This document shows positions 60,161-64,000 of a stretch of 64,000 bases of DNA, piece after piece. The position numbers and the translations under genes are program-made. The stretch's first letter is position 1. Each line of letters starts with the position of its first letter. Source of the DNA: an uncultured Acetatifactor sp. (GTDB lineage: Bacteria > Bacillota > Clostridia > Lachnospirales > Lachnospiraceae); the NCBI GenBank assembly GCA_947629645.1, contig CANREV010000011.1, positions 1 to 64,000 of the forward strand, read 5' to 3'. The notes below the pieces were generated by a model that did no database searches, was not told where the DNA came from, and saw only the letters and a list, made by a program, of their open reading frames with translations.

Positions 60161-60723
60161 GATATTACCTCCTCCAATACAGAGCGCCCGTAAGATGCCA
60201 GTTCCGTGTCCTGCTTTGCGGAACCGCCGCTGACTCCCAGCGCCCCGATGATCACATCATTGTACTTCAAGACTTCGCCGCCGCCAAAAATGGTAATCTT
60301 TCCATTGTTGGTAAACTGGATGCCGTAAAGAGATTCTCCCGGCTGGCTTAAGCGTCCCAGTTGTTCGGTGGACATCTGAAAGGCAATGGATGTATAGGTC
60401 TTATTTAACGCCACGTCAAAGCTTCCTATGTATGCGCCGTCCATACAATGGATGGCAACCGGTCTGCCCGCCGCATCGGACACGGCTGTCACCACACGCA
60501 TGTTCCACTCCGCGGCTTTTGTCTCGATCCTCTCGATCAACTTCACCGCAAGCTTTAAGGGCATGGACGGGATCACAGCGCCGCCGTTTGCCGCAACAGG
60601 CCTCCCGGGCAGTCCGGCGTTTTCTCCTGCGGCGTCATGGTTGCCGGCCGTCCGTCCAAGGACGTCCCGGACCACTTTTTCTATCAGTTCCTGATCTGTC
60701 TGCTTTCCGGTTTGTTTTTCCAT
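60151..60723 (-). CDS. GlcG/PduO C-terminal-type protein with encapsulation peptide
   Basis: 190 residues. N-terminal helix DQELIEKVVRDVLGRTAG is an encapsulation peptide, followed by a linker; residues 55-190 form a GlcG/HbpS-like domain (MPLKLAVKLIERIETKAAEW, VVTAVSDAAGRPVAIHCMDGAY, SLYGIQFTNNGKITIFGGGE, IGALGVSGGSAKQD). This fold binds heme in HbpS and forms the C-terminal half of PduO; no adenosyltransferase domain is present, in keeping with a B12-free pathway. Role inside the shell is unknown. ATG 60723 chosen; a TTG four codons earlier is possible. Confidence 0.85.
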   Translation of the reverse strand: MEKQTGKQTDQELIEKVVRDVLGRTAGNHDAAGENAGLPGRPVAANGGAVIPSMPLKLAVKLIERIETKAAEWNMRVVTAVSDAAGRPVAIHCMDGAYIGSFDVALNKTYTSIAFQMSTEQLGRLSQPGESLYGIQFTNNGKITIFGGGEVLKYNDVIIGALGVSGGSAKQDTELASYGRSVLEEVISCL

Positions 60724-60736
60724 ATTCTTTACCAAT

Positions 60737-61543
60737 TTATCTGCCGAGCTGCTCCATCACTTTTCTGGTGATCTCCGCTACCAGTTCCGGTGATGCCGCT
60801 GCGGCGCCCTTTTTGCTGTCACAGCCTCCGCCGCAATTATGGCAGCTGGGCTTGCCCTCCTTCAGATTCTGGCACAGATTTGCGGGATGACGGCCTTTCA
60901 TACCGAACTGTCTGCGGATCTCATACAGATCCTCCACCTGCTGGGGCGTAAACTCCTTGGGGCCGCCCAGCATCCTGGACTGGTACAAAAGCTGTGCGTA
61001 AAATTCAACGGATTCCATTTTCAGATATGCGCTCAACAGGGAATCAGAATAGGTCAGTGCGCCGTGGTTCTCCAGCAGCACCGCATCGAAATACTGCACA
61101 TACTCGGAAACCGCATCGGGGATTTCCATGGTGGAAGGTCTGCCGTACTTCGCGATAGGCACGCAGCCAAGCGCGATGACTGCCTCGGGCATGATCGGCT
61201 GGGTCAGAGGAATGCCTGCGATAGCGAACGTGGTGGCATACATGGGATGCGCGTGCACAACGCTGTTTACATCGGGTCTCTCCTGATATACTCTCATGTG
61301 CATCTTGATTTCGGATGAAGGCTTAAAATTGCCGTTTGCCTGAAGCACATTGCCCTGCGCATCTACTTTACAGATGTATTCCGGCGTCATAAAACCCTTG
61401 GACACACCGGTAGGGGTACAGAGAAATTCGTTATCGTTGAGTTTGACAGAAATGTTGCCGTCATTTGCGGCGACCATGTTTCTGTTGTAAATTCTCTTTC
61501 CGATGTCGCAAATCTCTTTTTTGATTTCATACTCGTTTTGCAT
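60737..61543 (-). CDS. fucA: Class II (fuculose-1-phosphate-type) aldolase with Cys-rich linker and encapsulation peptide
   Basis: 268 residues. Aldolase core: GNISVKLNDNEFLCTPTGVSKG, VVHAHPMYATTFA (Zn His pair), LLENHGALTY (third Zn His). It splits fuculose- or rhamnulose-1-phosphate into DHAP and lactaldehyde, which is reduced to 1,2-propanediol. After the core, C224, C234-H235, C237 and C241 (SCHNCGGGC) form a Cys/His-rich linker, and residues 251-268 (SPELVAEITRKVMEQLGR) are a C-terminal encapsulation peptide. First gene behind the internal promoter at 61577-61605. An aldolase inside the operon is the hallmark of GRM5-type loci. Confidence 0.92.
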   Translation of the reverse strand: MQNEYEIKKEICDIGKRIYNRNMVAANDGNISVKLNDNEFLCTPTGVSKGFMTPEYICKVDAQGNVLQANGNFKPSSEIKMHMRVYQERPDVNSVVHAHPMYATTFAIAGIPLTQPIMPEAVIALGCVPIAKYGRPSTMEIPDAVSEYVQYFDAVLLENHGALTYSDSLLSAYLKMESVEFYAQLLYQSRMLGGPKEFTPQQVEDLYEIRRQFGMKGRHPANLCQNLKEGKPSCHNCGGGCDSKKGAAAASPELVAEITRKVMEQLGR

Positions 61544-61576
61544 TTTGATTCCTCCTGTTTTGTTGTTTCTTGTTCT

Positions 61577-61605
61577 ATTATAAGTCTATATACCACACAA
61601 GTCAA
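61577..61605 (-). promoter_or_regulatory. Internal promoter of the microcompartment operon
   Basis: -35 TTGACT (61600-61605), 17-bp spacer, consensus -10 TATAAT (61577-61582), 34 bp before the aldolase start, with ribosome site AGGAGG in between. The -35 contains the stop codon of the EutP-like gene. It would let aldolase, dehydrogenases, shell and ParA genes be expressed apart from the dehydratase gene. Confidence 0.8.
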
Positions 61606-62078
61606 CATTCTTGATGTTGGATTTGTGTCGTTTTTTGAGTTTTGGAAGGTTCTCTCAGATAGTCCAGGATCTCTTTCACGCCCTCCCCCGTAACGGAGTC
61701 CACAAAAAAGATCTTTTTACATCCGGAATTGCGCAGCCAGCGCTCCGCCAGCGGACGATTCGCCCCGGGATCGTTTATTTTAGTAACGATACCGATCACG
61801 TCACGGTTCACCATGCAGGTGATGTTGGGCGGGAACAGGGTATACGGTTCCGTGGCCGCCACCAGAAGCCCCACCACATCCGCCTCATAAGCATACAGCG
61901 CAAGAGCGTACCCCAGATGCTTTGTCTGCGCATACTCCCCCGGAGTGTCGATCAGCACATCATGATAATGAATATACTGTGTCTTGTCATAATGCACTTT
62001 TTCTCCGTTCAGCGCCTGTTTTAAAGTAGTTTTTCCACTTTCGCTGCGCCCCATGAGTATCAGCTTTTTCATTTTCAT
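61602..62078 (-). CDS. EutP/PduV-like small GTPase
   Basis: 158 residues. P-loop GRSESGKTT (10-18), G3-like IDTPGEY, G4 TKIND. EutP/PduV proteins are associated with the shell; PduV has been linked to movement of compartments, EutP to acetate kinase-like activity in some reports. Here it follows the EutS-like shell gene after 181 bp and precedes the internal promoter. Confidence 0.9.
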   Translation of the reverse strand: MKMKKLILMGRSESGKTTLKQALNGEKVHYDKTQYIHYHDVLIDTPGEYAQTKHLGYALALYAYEADVVGLLVAATEPYTLFPPNITCMVNRDVIGIVTKINDPGANRPLAERWLRNSGCKKIFFVDSVTGEGVKEILDYLREPSKTQKTTQIQHQEC

Positions 62079-62080
62079 CT

Positions 62081-62263
62081 CTATTCCATTTTATTTCCTA
62101 TCCATTCGGACGGCCATACGCGGGCGGTCATATTAACCGGACCTCCGACTATATTTCCGGATGTCAGACCAGACTGCCGGACAATATCGTCACTCCGCAA
62201 GCCTGGCTGTTTTACGTTTACCCAATAAAACGGTAAAAATACGCAAATACGGCTCCGCGTCAT
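62081..62263 (-). CDS. Possible 60-residue protein fitted between eutS and eutP
   Basis: An open frame whose ATG overlaps the EutS-like stop (ATGA) and whose TAG ends 2 bp before the EutP-like ATG, filling the gap exactly. No family is recognised; the peptide has two Trp-containing spots (FYWVNV, VWPSEW). It has no ribosome site of its own and would rely on coupling. The same DNA forms a hairpin (GATATTGTCCGG with CCGGAAATAT), so a structured spacer is the alternative. Confidence 0.3.
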   Translation of the reverse strand: MTRSRICVFLPFYWVNVKQPGLRSDDIVRQSGLTSGNIVGGPVNMTARVWPSEWIGNKME

Positions 62264-62628
62264 GTTCGGGTAACAGGACAGACCGTATAGCCAAGCTCAT
62301 TTTTCACATAATCCAGAATAGCCTGCTCGGAAGCTTCCACCTCCGATACTGTCCCCAATATAATCAGGGAACCGCTGAACCTGTCCACAAAGCCCAGATC
62401 GATAGCCGCCGCTTTCATAGCCACATCCGCCATGATGATCGCCGTCTCCGCAGGGGAGACGGTCAGAATGCCGATAGCGGCTCTCGCGTAATCGATACCG
62501 GGATCCAGCCCCAGCTTTTCATAAAGGATGGGATCAGGACTTGCTATGATGTGCGCCAGCGTGATCTGTTTTCCGGGCACCAGCTCCTGTACGATCCTCT
62601 GTTTTTTCTTTTCGTCAAGCCAATCCAT
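62260..62628 (-). CDS. EutS/PduU-like permuted shell protein
   Basis: 122 residues, a circularly permuted BMC-H: KQRIVQELVPGKQITLAHIIASPDPILYEKLGL, then AIGILTVSPAETAIIMADVAMKAA, GFVDRFSGSLIILGTVSEVEAS and the ending CPVTRT typical of EutS. The start at 62628 is supported by GAGGTG 4-5 nt upstream. EutS/PduU hexamers carry a small beta-barrel over the pore and may bend the shell or bind cargo. Confidence 0.93.
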   Translation of the reverse strand: MDWLDEKKKQRIVQELVPGKQITLAHIIASPDPILYEKLGLDPGIDYARAAIGILTVSPAETAIIMADVAMKAAAIDLGFVDRFSGSLIILGTVSEVEASEQAILDYVKNELGYTVCPVTRT

Positions 62629-62654
62629 AAGCACCTCATTTACCTGTCCGGCGT

Positions 62655-63446
62655 CTACCCGCCGATATGACATTTCAATTTGGAACTGGTCTCCACAACC
62701 TTTTTTAACATCTGCATATGCTCCGGTTCCGGCGGCAGAAGATCCGACAGCTCGTATTTCCTGCCCAGGCCCTCATATTTATCCTGCCCCAGTCTGTGAT
62801 AGGGAAGCAGATAAATGTCCTGTACGCCGGGGAGCTTATCCGCAAAAACGGCAATATCCCGAATTTCCTCCGGGCTGTCGTTAAAAGTCGGGATCACCGG
62901 CACGCGGATACTCAGCCTTGTCTGACCGGACGATGCGATCTTTCGGGCGTTCTCCAGCATCAGTTCATTGCCTTTTCCCGTAAAAGCCTTATGCTTTGCA
63001 CTGTTGATATGTTTGATGTCCATCAGATAATGATCCAGATAGGGCAGGATCTGTTCGATGACCTCCCACCCGGCGCAGCCCATACTCTCCATTGCCGTAC
63101 GGATCCCCATCCCTTTGGCCGCCCGCAGAAGATCCCTTGCAAACTCCGGCTGGCAGAGGCTCTCGCCGCCGGACAGGGTAAATCCCCCGTGGGAGCGGTT
63201 ATAGTACGGTCTGTCCTTCTCCACAATCTCCATGACCTGCGCCACAGTGATATCCTGTCCCACCGTTTTCACCTTGCCGCCCACCGTCATCTGCTGGATA
63301 CCGTACTCCTGCGATTCGGGATTACAGCACCATTTGCACCGCAGTACACAGCCCTTCAAAAAACAGATGGTGCGGATGCCATCGCCATCATGGATAGAAT
63401 ATCTCTGGATATCAAAGATACGTCCTTTTGTCTGTAAATAATTCAT
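62655..63446 (-). CDS. Glycyl-radical-enzyme activase (radical SAM)
   Basis: 263 residues. Radical SAM motif C33-x3-C37-x2-C40 in GCVLRCKWC, followed by CNPES; GGFTLSGGESLCQPEF, DIKHINSAKHKAFTGKGN and RVPVIPTFNDS. It uses SAM and a [4Fe-4S] cluster to place the radical on Gly of the dehydratase. No extra ferredoxin-type Cys clusters are present after CNPES, so it is a short activase form like PFL-activase rather than the ferredoxin-insert type common in other glycyl-radical operons. Located 27 bp downstream of the dehydratase gene. Confidence 0.95.
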   Translation of the reverse strand: MNYLQTKGRIFDIQRYSIHDGDGIRTICFLKGCVLRCKWCCNPESQEYGIQQMTVGGKVKTVGQDITVAQVMEIVEKDRPYYNRSHGGFTLSGGESLCQPEFARDLLRAAKGMGIRTAMESMGCAGWEVIEQILPYLDHYLMDIKHINSAKHKAFTGKGNELMLENARKIASSGQTRLSIRVPVIPTFNDSPEEIRDIAVFADKLPGVQDIYLLPYHRLGQDKYEGLGRKYELSDLLPPEPEHMQMLKKVVETSSKLKCHIGG

Positions 63447-63473
63447 AGCCGTTCCCCGCCTCGTCTGCGCCCG

Positions 63474-64000
63474 TTAAAATCCCTGCTCCGTTCGCCGGAT
63501 GATATCGTCCTGCAAAGACTTGGACAGAGTGGTAAACAACGCGCTGTAACCCGCCACCCTGACTACCAGATGGGCATACTTCTCAGGATACTTCTGAGCG
63601 TCCAGAAGCGTCTCCCTGTCCACCACGTTAAACTGCATATGGCTCCCCTTCTGATCAAAATAAGAGCGGATCAGCGCCACGAAATTCTCCAGTCCTTTTT
63701 CACCGGAGAGCGCCGTAGGATGAAATTTCTGGTTAAACAGCGTACCGTTGGAGGCAATGCCATGATCCAGCTTGGACACGGAATTGGCCGCCGCGGTAGG
63801 CCCGTGCACATCCTTTCCCGCGGAGGGAGAAACCCCGTCCGCCACAGGGGTGTGGGCCAGCCTTCCATCGGGCGTAGCGCCGGTCTGGGCTCCCAGTGGC
63901 ACATTGGCGGACACAGGATACAGACCCGCCTGGAACTGTCCCCCTCTGGGATTTTTGTAGTTCAGCAAAGGTCTGGTGTAAGTGTAAGCCACATCCCTGG
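63474..64000 (-). CDS. Glycyl-radical diol dehydratase, C-terminal part (5' end outside window)
   Basis: The frame runs off the right edge; 175 codons are visible. The glycyl-radical motif VRVAGYSALF lies near the end, with GATPDGRLAHTPVADGVSPS, the conserved segment before it, and HMQFNVVDRETLLDAQK. The operon context (aldolase, PduP, PduL, no B12 genes) identifies it as 1,2-propanediol dehydratase of the glycyl-radical type, giving propionaldehyde. The catalytic Cys/Glu are upstream of the window, so choline lyase or glycerol dehydratase cannot be excluded from this piece alone. Confidence 0.9.
   Translation of the reverse strand, partial: RDVAYTYTRPLLNYKNPRGGQFQAGLYPVSANVPLGAQTGATPDGRLAHTPVADGVSPSAGKDVHGPTAAANSVSKLDHGIASNGTLFNQKFHPTALSGEKGLENFVALIRSYFDQKGSHMQFNVVDRETLLDAQKYPEKYAHLVVRVAGYSALFTTLSKSLQDDIIRRTEQGF

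Noticed and set aside
62081..62263. A long internal promoter or terminator between EutS and EutP genes
   Set aside because: No -35/-10 pair or T-run was found; only a hairpin and the open frame reported separately.

Overview
The window looks like about 64 kb of chromosome from an anaerobic gut-type Clostridia, most likely Lachnospiraceae. Signs are strong AGGAGG-type ribosome sites, a T-box riboswitch, a PyrB/PyrI pair, pyruvate phosphate dikinase, a folate operon of clostridial type and a glycyl-radical microcompartment operon. The taxonomic call is inference; no rRNA or tRNA gene was seen.

Left end (1-6.6 kb) is accessory DNA. It holds the tail of an AbrB-type antitoxin with a PIN toxin broken by an in-frame TAG, a RelE/ParE-RelB toxin-antitoxin pair, and an AT-rich three-gene block: a GHKL/sacsin-like ATPase with a NOV_C (DUF3883) end, an unknown 191-aa protein, and an Mrr-type endonuclease with a helical C-terminus. 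The block lies between two direct copies (671-878 and 6378-6588) of the ppdK 3' end plus its terminator, which suggests insertion or recombination at ppdK.

Middle (6.5-46 kb) is mostly core genome: ppdK, an ABC-F protein, a PHP phosphoesterase, a GT-C-like membrane protein, a two-ABC exporter locus bordered by decayed IS110 and IS630 fragments, maf and a HAD phosphatase, ppk1, a DUF815 ATPase, pheA, an ArsR regulator, an ApbE/NusG-II/Gx-transporter trio, the folC-folE-HD-folP-folBK operon, a nitroreductase, pyrBI, two lipoproteins, a DUF362 protein, and a tryptophan-type ABC transporter (trpXYZ) behind a T-box with a UGG specifier. Two short tandem-repeat arrays sit at 36.1 and 36.6 kb.

46-51 kb is a surface-glycan operon: fdtB, fdtA, a GT2 glycosyltransferase, a polytopic membrane protein and a GtrA flippase-like protein.

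51-64 kb (minus strand, cut by the window end) is a GRM5-type microcompartment operon for deoxysugars (fucose/rhamnose) through 1,2-propanediol: glycyl-radical diol dehydratase, its activase, an EutS-like shell protein, an EutP-like GTPase, a fuculose-phosphate-type aldolase, a GlcG-like protein, CoA-acylating aldehyde dehydrogenase, alcohol dehydrogenase, four BMC-H proteins, PduL, an EutN vertex protein, PduS, a PduT-like trimer and a DeoR regulator. Five enzymes or cargo proteins carry amphipathic encapsulation peptides. The operon continues, with overlapping reading frames, into a ParA-type ATPase and a 116-residue Lys/Ala-rich disordered protein. By analogy with carboxysome McdA/McdB this pair is a candidate positioning system for the microcompartment and is the most interesting find here. 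A strong internal promoter, a long hairpin before eutN and a 60-codon frame fitted exactly between eutS and eutP are further unexplained features.
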